DNA from: Poecilobothrus nobilitatus
Lineage: Eukaryota > Arthropoda > Insecta > Diptera > Dolichopodidae
Length of the DNA stretch: 64,000 bases
Assembly: GCA_947095535.1 (NCBI GenBank)
Contig: OX352772.1
Coordinates: forward strand, 251,925,946-251,989,945
Direction of reading: 5' to 3'
Made by a program: the position numbers and the translations under genes. The notes below the pieces were generated by a model. That model was not told the origin of the DNA, ran no database searches, and worked only from the letters and a program-made list of their open reading frames with translations. Shown here in pieces: positions 9,730-23,639 of this stretch. How positions within the stretch are numbered: the first letter of the stretch is position 1; every line of letters begins with the position of its first letter.

Positions 9730-12700
9730 TTTTTATCGCAAATAATCATATTACCTAATTTTTTTAAGTTCACTTAAGATAACTTAGTTATAAAAACAAA
9801 ATTTTTTTTAATTGAAACTTAAAACTTAAGAAAAATTTTATGAAATAAAAAAGGAAAAAAAATTTAAATAAAATTTAAAAAAAAAAAGGTTTTATATCTA
9901 ATTTAGAATTAAGTACATATATATTTTTATAATCATGTTTCTATTTTTAAACTGTAATAATTTTAATGTAAATAACTATAATTTTAACGACTCAGGAGAG
10001 TATTTTATCAAGGGGTTTTGGAGTTACATATAGGAACATAATGTAAATGTTAATGTTATGTATAATTATAATAATATTAACCTAATGTCGTTTTCTTTTC
10101 TGAAAAATTTTTGGCCTGGGGTTGCACTTTTTTTTCAGGTCAAATTTTTTCCGTTCTTTTCTGAAAAATAATGCAAAACTGAAAAAAATGTTCGTGTTCT
10201 TTTCTGAAAAAAATTTAGGGCAAAACTCGCACAGGGTAACATTTTTTTTAAAAACTTGACCTGAAAATATTGGCGGGGCAATAAAATGAGTTTTGCACTC
10301 TCCAGAATGACAACATTAAAAAATATTGTTGTCAGTTAAATAGTAAATAGTAATTAATGACAATATAAAAATACATTATTTTCATTTATTTAGTTAAGTT
10401 TTGAAAAATATCTAGTTTAAAAAAAAAAATTTATATTTGATTAGAAACAAGTTTAAAAATTTTAAATAAGTAAAATATAATTTGTAGATAGAAAATGTCT
10501 AAAAACGCGATAATTTTGCATGCTATCAATTTGACGTTTGTTTGAATTATAAAATAGAAATCAGTGCAGCAAACTGAAAAAAAAAGTTGCCCTTTTTCTG
10601 TTCTATTCTAAAAAATTTTCAGCTCAAAACTGAAAAACAAGTGCAAAACTAGAAAAAATAGGTTTGACTTTTTTCAGTTTTGCACTTTGTCAAACTTTTT
10701 TATTCAGAAAAGAAAACGACATAAATATCAATTATTAGCTCATTCAAGCTTTTATAAATAAAGTATTTTAGTCAAAGAATAACGGGAAATGTAATTTAGC
10801 ATTTCTGTTAATTAATTTTCCATTAATGAATTTTAAATAAATTTACATCGATATCTGCTAAACATTTTATAATTAGTATTAAGTAATATTATTGTTTTTA
10901 TATTAAGAAATGCTAATCTTAGCTTAATCTAAAATTTTTAATATAAATAAATAAACATATAAAATAAAAATCAGACCATCAGATCTTAAGACCACACCAA
11001 AAGAACTAAATTGTTTTAATTAAATAAAAAACGTAACTCACAAGCACAACAAAATTTTACAGAAGTTGCTGCCATAAAACTTGATCATCTTTTATAAGAT
11101 TTTAGACGCCTAGCTTCATTAAGTTCCAAGAGGTGCACGAAGTCTGAACCGGCTGCTCTGGACCAACCAAATTTTACAAAAGTTGTTGGCATGTAACTCG
11201 ACACCTATTTACTAAATCTCAGATTCCTAGCTTCAGTAGACACTGAGTTATTTTCATTTAAAAAGATAAGTTGTGCAGCTACCCGAATTTGTCGTACCAT
11301 CACAACCAAATTTTACAGAAGTTGATGCCATAAAACTGGATCATTATTTGCAAAATTTCAGATACCTAGCTTGAATAGATACTGAGTTATTTCCATATAA
11401 AGAAAGAAGTTGTATGGCAGCTAGGCGAACCAGGCGGACGAAAATACTGGATTTAAATAGCAAAACTAACAATTTTGCAAAAGCGACCTAAAAAAAATTT
11501 CAGCCTCCTAGCTTCTTTATTTTTTGAGTTATCGTGCGGACGGACGGACGTACATAGCTTAATCGGCTCAGAATTCTATTCTGAACGGATCCATACCTTT
11601 GACACTATATCTAGCTCGACTCCTTTAAAGTGTCACAAACGTAATGTCAAATTTATTATACCCTTGAACATAGTTCATACGGGTATAAAAATAATTATAA
11701 GAATTCAGCAATCTAAAAAGAAATACATTCATATAGCTATACACATATTTATAACATAATTTATACTGGGAAATTTATTCTTAGCTTATTAGGTAAATCT
11801 TTTGAGGTTTGATAGGTTTAAATTGTACTAAATTATACTACATTTTAAAAAATTAAATAAATCTTATTGACACGTTTATCTTAATAAATTTATGATTACA
11901 TCACATTTTATAAATAATTTAAATTTACTGTAGTTTTTCATAAAGAAAAGAAAAAATGTACTCTTTGTTATATTACATAACTTGACATCACATTACTACA
12001 TTAAATGTAAAATGTAGAGTATCTAATCAAAAATTTAATATAAAAACCCTAGTAGTTCTAATAAAAAAAATTAATACACAAAATTTTTATTTCATAATAT
12101 TTGCAGCATCAGAGTTATTATGGGTGGAGTGCAGGAGATTCATTATTAAGATATTTTTAATTACAAGGATACAGTGGTGAATGAATATATTGCATTGGCT
12201 ATCACCCCTGTAATATGCAGACCCAACATAAAGAACAAACACAACACCGAGCTGTAAAATAAATACCGGCATTAGCCACTACAACTCCAAATTAGCATAG
12301 ATGACCAGCTTCCTATTGATAGCATAAATTTTAGAATTAAGCAGGGTAGAATAAATAAATAATCAGCTATCTGCACCACAGGACCGACCGGCATTACACG
12401 AAAAGTACAATGCCAAAATTTATAGATTTTTCACATAATAATTTATATCAAAGCAAAATAACTTCTTATAATTTAACAAAATTTTTTTTTTTTAACAAGA
12501 ATAATAAGCAATGAAATCGTAAAAATACATGTGCATTCATTTTCATTCAAAAATATTAGAAGTAAAAAATAATAAAAACTGTAAACAAATACAAAACAAA
12601 CATAAGATTAATATTGAATCTTCTAACAAAAATTTTACCGTTTTAATTTTATGTCATCAACAAAGCACATACATAAAATTCATAGATATAAGCACATACA

Positions 12701-13344
12701 TAAAATTTTTACGAGATATAAAAAAAAACAAAAAAAAATTGTTCATATAAATTCATATGGCGTGCTGTAATAATGTATGCAATTTGGGACTTAGAAAAAA
12801 AATTAAATAAAAGTTAAAGTTAGTCGGATCAAAACATGTTCTATGGCAAAGTTGTTGCTCTTTACTTGTGTAGCAACTTCTTCTTAATCATTTTTCTCAT
12901 GAAATTTTTTTTGTTACGAAATATTCGTAAAAAACTTAAAAAGAACACTAGTACAATCCCACTTACTATGAAATTGCTTCAACCTTAAATATGAAACCAA
13001 ACTTCAACCTTAAATGTGAAATTGCAAAAAATTTCGCTCAGTTGTTTAAGTTGTACACGTGCCCACAGTGTAAATACCCACACACACACACATACACATA
13101 CACACAAAATATTAAATAAAAAATACAATAAAAACAAAAAAAGTTTTAGATACCCAGGAAAATAAATAAAATTTCTCTTTTAAGCTGCCTAATAATGTTT
13201 TATTTGGTATATAAAGTGTTTTCAAATGAACCGGAACACGAAAAAATATCCGATCAAGGGAGAGTTTTTTAATAAGGATTTTTTTAGAAAACTTATGTAA
13301 ATAAAAATTTATCATAAAAAATTTATTTCGAGTCGTTAAAATTA
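9730..13344 (+). repeat. Array unit 2
   Basis: 3615 bp. It is nearly identical to units 3 and 4, with one private T-run/substitution cluster near 12479-12493 where the others read AACATTTTGTTTTATTTAAC. Confidence 0.9.
10086..10721. mobile_element. Same MITE in array unit 2
   Basis: It has the same ends and TAA flanks as the copy in unit 1. Confidence 0.65.
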
Positions 13345-16300
13345 TTTTTATCGCAAATAATCATATTACCTAATTTTTTTAAGTTCACTTAAGATAACTT
13401 AGTTATAAAAACAAAATTTTTTTTAATTGAAACTTAAAACTTAAGAAAAATTTTATGAAATAAAAAAGGAAAAAAAATTTAAATAAAATTTAAAAAAAAA
13501 AAGGTTTTATATCTAATTTAGAATTAAGTACATATATATTTTTATAATCATGTTTCTATTTTTAAACTGTAATAATTTTAATGTAAATAACTATAATTTT
13601 AACGACTCAGGAGAGTATTTTATCAAGGGGTTTTGGAGTTACATATAGGAACATAATGTAAATGTTAATGTTATGTATAATTATAATAATATTAACCTAA
13701 TGTCGTTTTCTTTTCTGAAAAATTTTTGGCCTGGGGTTGCACTTTTTTTTCAGGTCAAATTTTTTCCGTTCTTTTCTGAAAAATAATGCAAAACTGAAAA
13801 AAATGTTCGTGTTCTTTTCTGAAAAAAATTTAGGGCAAAACTCGCACAGGGTAACATTTTTTTTAAAAACTTGACCTGAAAATATTGGCGGGGCAATAAA
13901 ATGAGTTTTGCACTCTCCAGAATGACAACATTAAAAAATATTGTTGTCAGTTAAATAGTAAATAGTAATTAATGACAATATAAAAATACATTATTTTCAT
14001 TTATTTAGTTAAGTTTTGAAAAATATCTAGTTTAAAAAAAAAAATTTATATTTGATTAGAAACAAGTTTAAAAATTTTAAATAAGTAAAATATAATTTGT
14101 AGATAGAAAATGTCTAAAAACGCGATAATTTTGCATGCTATCAATTTGACGTTTGTTTGAATTATAAAATAGAAATCAGTGCAGCAAACTGAAAAAAAAA
14201 GTTGCCCTTTTTCTGTTCTATTCTAAAAAATTTTCAGCTCAAAACTGAAAAACAAGTGCAAAACTAGAAAAAATAGGTTTGACTTTTTTCAGTTTTGCAC
14301 TTTGTCAAACTTTTTTATTCAGAAAAGAAAACGACATAAATATCAATTATTAGCTCATTCAAGCTTTTATAAATAAAGTATTTTAGTCAAAGAATAACGG
14401 GAAATGTAATTTAGCATTTCTGTTAATTAATTTTCCATTAATGAATTTTAAATAAATTTACATCGATATCTGCTAAACATTTTATAATTAGTATTAAGTA
14501 ATATTATTGTTTTTATATTAAGAAATGCTAATCTTAGCTTAATCTAAAATTTTTAATATAAATAAATAAACATATAAAATAAAAATCAGACCATCAGATC
14601 TTAAGACCACACCAAAAGAACTAAATTGTTTTAATTAAATAAAAAACGTAACTCACAAGCACAACAAAATTTTACAGAAGTTGCTGCCATAAAACTTGAT
14701 CATCTTTTATAAGATTTTAGACGCCTAGCTTCATTAAGTTCCAAGAGGTGCACGAAGTCTGAACCGGCTGCTCTGGACCAACCAAATTTTACAAAAGTTG
14801 TTGGCATGTAACTCGACACCTATTTACTAAATCTCAGATTCCTAGCTTCAGTAGACACTGAGTTATTTTCATTTAAAAAGATAAGTTGTGCAGCTACCCG
14901 AATTTGTCGTACCATCACAACCAAATTTTACAGAAGTTGATGCCATAAAACTGGATCATTATTTGCAAAATTTCAGATACCTAGCTTGAATAGATACTGA
15001 GTTATTTCCATATAAAGAAAGAAGTTGTATGGCAGCTAGGCGAACCAGGCGGACGAAAATACTGGATTTAAATAGCAAAACTAACAATTTTGCAAAAGCG
15101 ACCTAAAAAAAATTTCAGCCTCCTAGCTTCTTTATTTTTTGAGTTATCGTGCGGACGGACGGACGTACATAGCTTAATCGGCTCAGAATTCTATTCTGAA
15201 CGGATCCATACCTTTGACACTATATCTAGCTCGACTCCTTTAAAGTGTCACAAACGTAATGTCAAATTTATTATACCCTTGAACATAGTTCATACGGGTA
15301 TAAAAATAATTATAAGAATTCAGCAATCTAAAAAGAAATACATTCATATAGCTATACACATATTTATAACATAATTTATACTGGGAAATTTATTCTTAGC
15401 TTATTAGGTAAATCTTTTGAGGTTTGATAGGTTTAAATTGTACTAAATTATACTACATTTTAAAAAATTAAATAAATCTTATTGACACGTTTATCTTAAT
15501 AAATTTATGATTACATCACATTTTATAAATAATTTAAATTTACTGTAGTTTTTCATAAAGAAAAGAAAAAATGTACTCTTTGTTATATTACATAACTTGA
15601 CATCACATTACTACATTAAATGTAAAATGTAGAGTATCTAATCAAAAATTTAATATAAAAACCCTAGTAGTTCTAATAAAAAAAATTAATACACAAAATT
15701 TTTATTTCATAATATTTGCAGCATCAGAGTTATTATGGGTGGAGTGCAGGAGATTCATTATTAAGATATTTTTAATTACAAGGATACAGTGGTGAATGAA
15801 TATATTGCATTGGCTATCACCCCTGTAATATGCAGACCCAACATAAAGAACAAACACAACACCGAGCTGTAAAATAAATACCGGCATTAGCCACTACAAC
15901 TCCAAATTAGCATAGATGACCAGCTTCCTATTGATAGCATAAATTTTAGAATTAAGCAGGGTAGAATAAATAAATAATCAGCTATCTGCACCACAGGACC
16001 GACCGGCATTACACGAAAAGTACAATGCCAAAATTTATAGATTTTTCACATAATAATTTATATCAAAGCAAAATAACTTCTTATAATTTAACAACATTTT
16101 GTTTTATTTAACAAGAATAATAAGCAATGAAATCGTAAAAATACATGTGCATTCATTTTCATTCAAAAATATTAGAAGTAAAAAATAATAAAAACTGTAA
16201 ACAAATACAAAACAAACATAAGATTAATATTGAATCTTCTAACAAAAATTTTACCGTTTTAATTTTATGTCATCAACAAAGCACATACATAAAATTCATA

Positions 16301-16960
16301 GATATAAGCACATACATAAAATTTTTACGAGATATAAAAAAAAACAAAAAAAAATTGTTCATATAAATTCATATGGCGTGCTGTAATAATGTATGCAATT
16401 TGGGACTTAGAAAAAAAATTAAATAAAAGTTAAAGTTAGTCGGATCAAAACATGTTCTATGGCAAAGTTGTTGCTCTTTACTTGTGTAGCAACTTCTTCT
16501 TAATCATTTTTCTCATGAAATTTTTTTTGTTACGAAATATTCGTAAAAAACTTAAAAAGAACACTAGTACAATCCCACTTACTATGAAATTGCTTCAACC
16601 TTAAATATGAAACCAAACTTCAACCTTAAATGTGAAATTGCAAAAAATTTCGCTCAGTTGTTTAAGTTGTACACGTGCCCACAGTGTAAATACCCACACA
16701 CACACACATACACATACACACAAAATATTAAATAAAAAATACAATAAAAACAAAAAAAGTTTTAGATACCCAGGAAAATAAATAAAATTTCTCTTTTAAG
16801 CTGCCTAATAATGTTTTATTTGGTATATAAAGTGTTTTCAAATGAACCGGAACACGAAAAAATATCCGATCAAGGGAGAGTTTTTTAATAAGGATTTTTT
16901 TAGAAAACTTATGTAAATAAAAATTTATCATAAAAAATTTATTTCGAGTCGTTAAAATTA
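13345..16960 (+). repeat. Array unit 3
   Basis: 3616 bp. I noticed no private differences from unit 4 other than one base in the CA-rich microsatellite. Confidence 0.9.
13701..14336. mobile_element. Same MITE in array unit 3
   Basis: It has the same ends and TAA flanks as the copy in unit 1. Confidence 0.65.
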
Positions 16961-19900
16961 TTTTTATCGCAAATAATCATATTACCTAATTTTTTTAAGT
17001 TCACTTAAGATAACTTAGTTATAAAAACAAAATTTTTTTTAATTGAAACTTAAAACTTAAGAAAAATTTTATGAAATAAAAAAGGAAAAAAAATTTAAAT
17101 AAAATTTAAAAAAAAAAAGGTTTTATATCTAATTTAGAATTAAGTACATATATATTTTTATAATCATGTTTCTATTTTTAAACTGTAATAATTTTAATGT
17201 AAATAACTATAATTTTAACGACTCAGGAGAGTATTTTATCAAGGGGTTTTGGAGTTACATATAGGAACATAATGTAAATGTTAATGTTATGTATAATTAT
17301 AATAATATTAACCTAATGTCGTTTTCTTTTCTGAAAAATTTTTGGCCTGGGGTTGCACTTTTTTTTCAGGTCAAATTTTTTCCGTTCTTTTCTGAAAAAT
17401 AATGCAAAACTGAAAAAAATGTTCGTGTTCTTTTCTGAAAAAAATTTAGGGCAAAACTCGCACAGGGTAACATTTTTTTTAAAAACTTGACCTGAAAATA
17501 TTGGCGGGGCAATAAAATGAGTTTTGCACTCTCCAGAATGACAACATTAAAAAATATTGTTGTCAGTTAAATAGTAAATAGTAATTAATGACAATATAAA
17601 AATACATTATTTTCATTTATTTAGTTAAGTTTTGAAAAATATCTAGTTTAAAAAAAAAAATTTATATTTGATTAGAAACAAGTTTAAAAATTTTAAATAA
17701 GTAAAATATAATTTGTAGATAGAAAATGTCTAAAAACGCGATAATTTTGCATGCTATCAATTTGACGTTTGTTTGAATTATAAAATAGAAATCAGTGCAG
17801 CAAACTGAAAAAAAAAGTTGCCCTTTTTCTGTTCTATTCTAAAAAATTTTCAGCTCAAAACTGAAAAACAAGTGCAAAACTAGAAAAAATAGGTTTGACT
17901 TTTTTCAGTTTTGCACTTTGTCAAACTTTTTTATTCAGAAAAGAAAACGACATAAATATCAATTATTAGCTCATTCAAGCTTTTATAAATAAAGTATTTT
18001 AGTCAAAGAATAACGGGAAATGTAATTTAGCATTTCTGTTAATTAATTTTCCATTAATGAATTTTAAATAAATTTACATCGATATCTGCTAAACATTTTA
18101 TAATTAGTATTAAGTAATATTATTGTTTTTATATTAAGAAATGCTAATCTTAGCTTAATCTAAAATTTTTAATATAAATAAATAAACATATAAAATAAAA
18201 ATCAGACCATCAGATCTTAAGACCACACCAAAAGAACTAAATTGTTTTAATTAAATAAAAAACGTAACTCACAAGCACAACAAAATTTTACAGAAGTTGC
18301 TGCCATAAAACTTGATCATCTTTTATAAGATTTTAGACGCCTAGCTTCATTAAGTTCCAAGAGGTGCACGAAGTCTGAACCGGCTGCTCTGGACCAACCA
18401 AATTTTACAAAAGTTGTTGGCATGTAACTCGACACCTATTTACTAAATCTCAGATTCCTAGCTTCAGTAGACACTGAGTTATTTTCATTTAAAAAGATAA
18501 GTTGTGCAGCTACCCGAATTTGTCGTACCATCACAACCAAATTTTACAGAAGTTGATGCCATAAAACTGGATCATTATTTGCAAAATTTCAGATACCTAG
18601 CTTGAATAGATACTGAGTTATTTCCATATAAAGAAAGAAGTTGTATGGCAGCTAGGCGAACCAGGCGGACGAAAATACTGGATTTAAATAGCAAAACTAA
18701 CAATTTTGCAAAAGCGACCTAAAAAAAATTTCAGCCTCCTAGCTTCTTTATTTTTTGAGTTATCGTGCGGACGGACGGACGTACATAGCTTAATCGGCTC
18801 AGAATTCTATTCTGAACGGATCCATACCTTTGACACTATATCTAGCTCGACTCCTTTAAAGTGTCACAAACGTAATGTCAAATTTATTATACCCTTGAAC
18901 ATAGTTCATACGGGTATAAAAATAATTATAAGAATTCAGCAATCTAAAAAGAAATACATTCATATAGCTATACACATATTTATAACATAATTTATACTGG
19001 GAAATTTATTCTTAGCTTATTAGGTAAATCTTTTGAGGTTTGATAGGTTTAAATTGTACTAAATTATACTACATTTTAAAAAATTAAATAAATCTTATTG
19101 ACACGTTTATCTTAATAAATTTATGATTACATCACATTTTATAAATAATTTAAATTTACTGTAGTTTTTCATAAAGAAAAGAAAAAATGTACTCTTTGTT
19201 ATATTACATAACTTGACATCACATTACTACATTAAATGTAAAATGTAGAGTATCTAATCAAAAATTTAATATAAAAACCCTAGTAGTTCTAATAAAAAAA
19301 ATTAATACACAAAATTTTTATTTCATAATATTTGCAGCATCAGAGTTATTATGGGTGGAGTGCAGGAGATTCATTATTAAGATATTTTTAATTACAAGGA
19401 TACAGTGGTGAATGAATATATTGCATTGGCTATCACCCCTGTAATATGCAGACCCAACATAAAGAACAAACACAACACCGAGCTGTAAAATAAATACCGG
19501 CATTAGCCACTACAACTCCAAATTAGCATAGATGACCAGCTTCCTATTGATAGCATAAATTTTAGAATTAAGCAGGGTAGAATAAATAAATAATCAGCTA
19601 TCTGCACCACAGGACCGACCGGCATTACACGAAAAGTACAATGCCAAAATTTATAGATTTTTCACATAATAATTTATATCAAAGCAAAATAACTTCTTAT
19701 AATTTAACAACATTTTGTTTTATTTAACAAGAATAATAAGCAATGAAATCGTAAAAATACATGTGCATTCATTTTCATTCAAAAATATTAGAAGTAAAAA
19801 ATAATAAAAACTGTAAACAAATACAAAACAAACATAAGATTAATATTGAATCTTCTAACAAAAATTTTACCGTTTTAATTTTATGTCATCAACAAAGCAC

Positions 19901-20555
19901 ATACATAAAATTCATAGATATAAGCACATACATAAAATTTTTACGAGATATAAAAAAAAACAAAAAAAAATTGTTCATATAAATTCATATGGCGTGCTGT
20001 AATAATGTATGCAATTTGGGACTTAGAAAAAAAATTAAATAAAAGTTAAAGTTAGTCGGATCAAAACATGTTCTATGGCAAAGTTGTTGCTCTTTACTTG
20101 TGTAGCAACTTCTTCTTAATCATTTTTCTCATGAAATTTTTTTTGTTACGAAATATTCGTAAAAAACTTAAAAAGAACACTAGTACAATCCCACTTACTA
20201 TGAAATTGCTTCAACCTTAAATATGAAACCAAACTTCAACCTTAAATGTGAAATTGCAAAAAATTTCGCTCAGTTGTTTAAGTTGTACACGTGCCCACAG
20301 TGTAAATACCCACACACACACACCTACACATACACACAAAATATTAAATAAAAAATACAATAAAAACAAAAAAAGTTTTAGATACCCAGGAAAATAAATA
20401 AAATTTCTCTTTTAAGCTGCCTAATAATGTTTTATTTGGTATATAAAGTGTTTTCAAATGAACCGGAACACGAAAAAATATCCGATCAAGGGAGAGTTTT
20501 TTAATAAGGATTTTTTTAGAAAACTTATGTAAATAAAAATTTATCATAAAAAATT
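16961..20555 (+). repeat. Array unit 4 (3' end truncated by ~21 bp)
   Basis: This unit has one substitution in the CA-rich microsatellite near 20324 and stops at ...ATAAAAAATT before the TATTTCGAGTCGTTAAAATTA junction found in units 1-3. This marks the right edge of the array. Confidence 0.9.
17317..17952. mobile_element. Same MITE in array unit 4
   Basis: It has the same ends and TAA flanks as the copy in unit 1. Confidence 0.65.
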
Positions 20556-20819
20556 ATAAAGTCCGGAGATTGTCGACCACCTATCTTATTTCTGGATCTA
20601 TTTCCTTTGTTTTTCGTCAATTTTCATCGCACGAAAAGCGATGCAGTAATTCGTTGTCATATAAAGTGCTCCTGAAATATTTTTTCTAAGTTTAAGCGTT
20701 TTGTTTTTAAGTTTAAAAGAGTAAAAAAAGTTAAAAATGTCTATTTTTTAAAATAACAGGGTAATTTTGACTACGAGTTATGGTAAAGTGGACTAAGAGT
20801 TTTTTCTAACAAAAAATTT

Positions 20820-21341
20820 AGAAAACTTATGGAAAGAAAGAAAATTGATCATTATCACACATATTCTGAAATTAAAGCATCGTAAAACGTTTTTAAAAAA
20901 ATTCAATGTGGAAGCAGTTTAGTTTTTAGGGTAATTATAAATGGATAGCTATTTTAGCAACATTAATTAAAAAAAAATAATTCCACGTATTATCATGCAA
21001 TTAAACTTCATCCTAAAAAAAGTTACAAAGAAATACGAAACATTACTATTAAAAACTGTATACAATAAGTTAAAAGTTTTCATAAATCAAAATATAAATT
21101 TTAAGATAATGTTCGTATAAGCAAATTTAAAGGAATTTTTGCAAAAGGTTATCAACGAAACTGGTCAACAGAAATATTTACAATTGCAAAAATTAAAAGA
21201 ACTGACGCAATAACATACAATGTACTTGATTACACAAATAATCCAATAACCGGTTCTTTTCATGAGCCTGAATTACTATCAGTTAAAAAATCCACATGTA
21301 TCTTGTGGTTTGGTTTTGATATTACCTACATAATATTAAGA
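20820..21341 (+). pseudogene. Polinton integrase relic (older second copy)
   Basis: The frames are scrambled but the order is clear. A DHYHTYSEIKAS segment lies near 20846-20882, matching the residues before the catalytic Glu of the integrase at 48.8-49.7 kb. Then near 21130-21290 come FAKGYQRNWSTEIF, TDAITYNVLDYTNNP and FHEPELLSVK, matching the C-terminal SH3-like part of the same protein. It is much more diverged than the 48.8-kb copy. Integrase would join Polinton ends to target DNA. This copy is dead. It starts ~265 bp after the array edge. Confidence 0.7.
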
Positions 21342-22449
21342 AAGAAGAAGATTTTTGTTAATATTCTATACATAAAATATTTTATTTTTTTTTTAAATAC
21401 GGGAATTGTATTACCTATTGTTTTTGTTATTTAAATAGTTTAAACGTTTTTTATAAATTTATATTTAATTTCTACCACTTTTTTTGATAAAAAGCTCAAA
21501 TGTTCAGAGCCTTTTTAATTGTTTTAAAAATATTCGTTTATGTTCTTAATCATTTTTAATTAACATTTCTTAACTTTTGTTTTGGAAATTTTTACTACCG
21601 AATACTTTACTTAATTTACGTTGAAAATTATACAATAACTAAACTGAAGCTGAATCAAGAAAACCCTATCAGCCGTTTAATTTTTTAGTATTTATAATTA
21701 TTATAATTTTATTTATGTAAGTTTTTTATATATTATGTACATTATACGCACGAATGTAATACAATATATAACATGATACAATACAAAAAATAAATACATT
21801 TTATTTCATATTAACTCTTTAAAACATGTTTTATCATGTTAAATTTTTTTCTTATGCTTAAAAATAATAATGTTGCGTAAATTTAAAATGCAGAAAAAAA
21901 CTAAACACTTTTATTTTACAAAAATATCTTTTTTATTTTACAGCAAGTAAGTGAATAAGCTGTGCGTAATATTTACATATTCATATGTAAATATTTAAAT
22001 AATAAATATTTATTATTAAATTAAATTATTAAATATTCAAGAAAATAATTAACTATTCATTAATATTCAACTAGCTTTTAATGAAATCAATAAAGCTTTC
22101 AATGAATTAAAAAAAGCTTTCATTTTTCTTCCTTTCGTTGTACATTCATATACACAATTAAATCATACCAACAAAAACACTTCTGTGGCATAGTTAGTTA
22201 CAGGTTGGTAAGTTTCGTTAAAAATGAAATATATAAAAAATTATCAAGTTCGATTAATTTCTGTGGCGTCGAAAAAAAAAAGTACAATAAGTAGCACAAT
22301 ATTATTATGATCATATCGTATAATGCAATGTACATTAATACCGATGACGTTATCCTTAATCATGTATGTATCATAATAATGTCACGTAAAGGTATGTATC
22401 ATTTAGTTAACACATTGTGCTTAGTTAGCATTCATTTTTATCATATCTA
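21342..22449. other. AT-rich stretch, nothing recognised
   Basis: I see no gene, RNA or element boundary here. The composition is long A/T runs with a TAAATATTTATTATTAAAT-type cluster near 21995-22040. Confidence 0.5.
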
Positions 22450-22925
22450 GTATCCTTCCACTTAATTAATAAAATTGTTCCTGCAGATAATATCTTTGTT
22501 AAAAAAATATTAGATTTGATATAACTTACCATATAAGGACGTGACACTATCGCCTACACCTTTTGGTGTGATATGAAATCAAAAATCTATATATGAAAGC
22601 AATGGTGGATTTGCAAATCAATAAGCCTTACTGTTCCAGCTAAATTAATTTGTTTAATCTTCATAACCTGAAGCAGTTGAATGGAAATTATCACAATATA
22701 TATTACGGTCTGATTGCATTAACTTTTGTAAAAACTTTTCTACTACTGAAGCTTCAAAACGTAATTGTTTTAGATCTAAAGCTTTTGTATCATGGGATGC
22801 TCCATCTCAATGGTATGAGATGGTTTTACATCATGAAAAACTTACACGGTTGACCAGATGATTCACATAAAACTTTTATGCGACAAGAACATGGCTTTAC
22901 TTTTATGTATTGTTTTACAGAAAAT
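22450..22925 (-). pseudogene. piggyBac-like transposase fragment, inverted copy
   Basis: On the minus strand this matches 24855-25290 over most of its length. Shared words include GCATAAAAGTTTTATGTGAATC, GATGGAGCATC, TTAGATCTAAAACAATTACGTT, GCTGGAACAGTAAGGCTTAT and AACTTACC(A)TATAAGGA. It repeats the same intron-containing transposase section as the plus-strand copy, with a few indels. The two copies face each other as an inverted duplication about 1.9 kb apart. Confidence 0.65.
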
Positions 22926-22926
22926 T

Positions 22927-23365
22927 TATAAATGACAGATCCTTTTCGACTTGTAAACTTTTTCCTAGATTTGTCGGTTGTGCCAATTATTTCTTAATTC
23001 ATCTATTCATCTATCAAAATTATTTCTTAATGTTTCCAGCCCATCGCATAATGTAGTAATTTTAAAAGCTTCAATATTAAGCGATTTATGTGCCCCTTAA
23101 TACTTTTCAAACAACCAATTTGCGAAAAAATAAAGGAATTTATAGGTGTCCATTTGATGATTAGAATTTTGAAATTGACACCGTTCCGTTTCTATTGGGG
23201 TACATAAGAAGCTTTTAAAATGACTGTATTATGCCATAGGCTCCAAACATTAAGAAATAATTTTGATAGATAAATAGATGAATGATAGATGAATTAAGAA
23301 ATAATTGGCACAGGCGATAAATCTAGAAAAAAGTTTACAAGTCGAAAAGGATTTGTCAGTTTATG
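22927..23365. repeat. Inverted repeat with ~165-bp arms and ~100-bp loop
   Basis: 22927-23098 (GACAGATCCTTTTCGACTTG ... AGCTTC ... GTGCCCC) is reverse-complemented at 23199-23365 with about 85-90 percent identity by eye. It lies directly inside the left arm of the larger piggyBac inverted duplication, so it may be the inner continuation of the same folding event. Confidence 0.7.
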
Positions 23366-23639
23366 TATCAGACATTTGCTTAAACCAAGTATCAGTTATG
23401 TTGTTCATTTAGTGAACTATCACAATGAACTGAAAAAGTCATCATTTACAAGGGTATGTTAGTATATTAGTATAGTATGTTAGTAAATGATGATACTTAG
23501 ATATTTAATTGGTCATTACCACTGTTAGTAACTACTAATTAATATTAGAAATGATGTTAATGGTAATGAGAAACAAGAAAAAAACAAAGAAACTAACATG
23601 CAAGTTAGATTAAAAATGACAGACTAATCATGCAGACTT

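Larger units (their letters stand above)
6121..20555 (+). repeat. Tandem array of four ~3.6-kb units
   Basis: Using TTTTTATCGCAAATAATC as the anchor, units begin at 6121, 9730, 13345 and 16961, giving periods of 3609, 3615 and 3616 bp. The copies are almost base-for-base identical. Unit 1 carries the most private differences, including a 9-bp deletion near 7368 and several single-base changes. Unit 2 has a private T-run change near 12480. Unit 4 lacks the last ~21 bp before unrelated sequence at 20556. No convincing gene is present in the unit. Repeated short ORFs in each copy (for example 7858-8142, 8913-9134) have no family resemblance and lie in low-complexity DNA. The unit is itself a composite of transposon pieces. 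Confidence 0.95.

Noticed and set aside
6121..20555. rDNA or histone-type functional tandem repeat
   Set aside because: No rRNA core motifs or histone ORFs occur in the unit; it is composed of transposon pieces.
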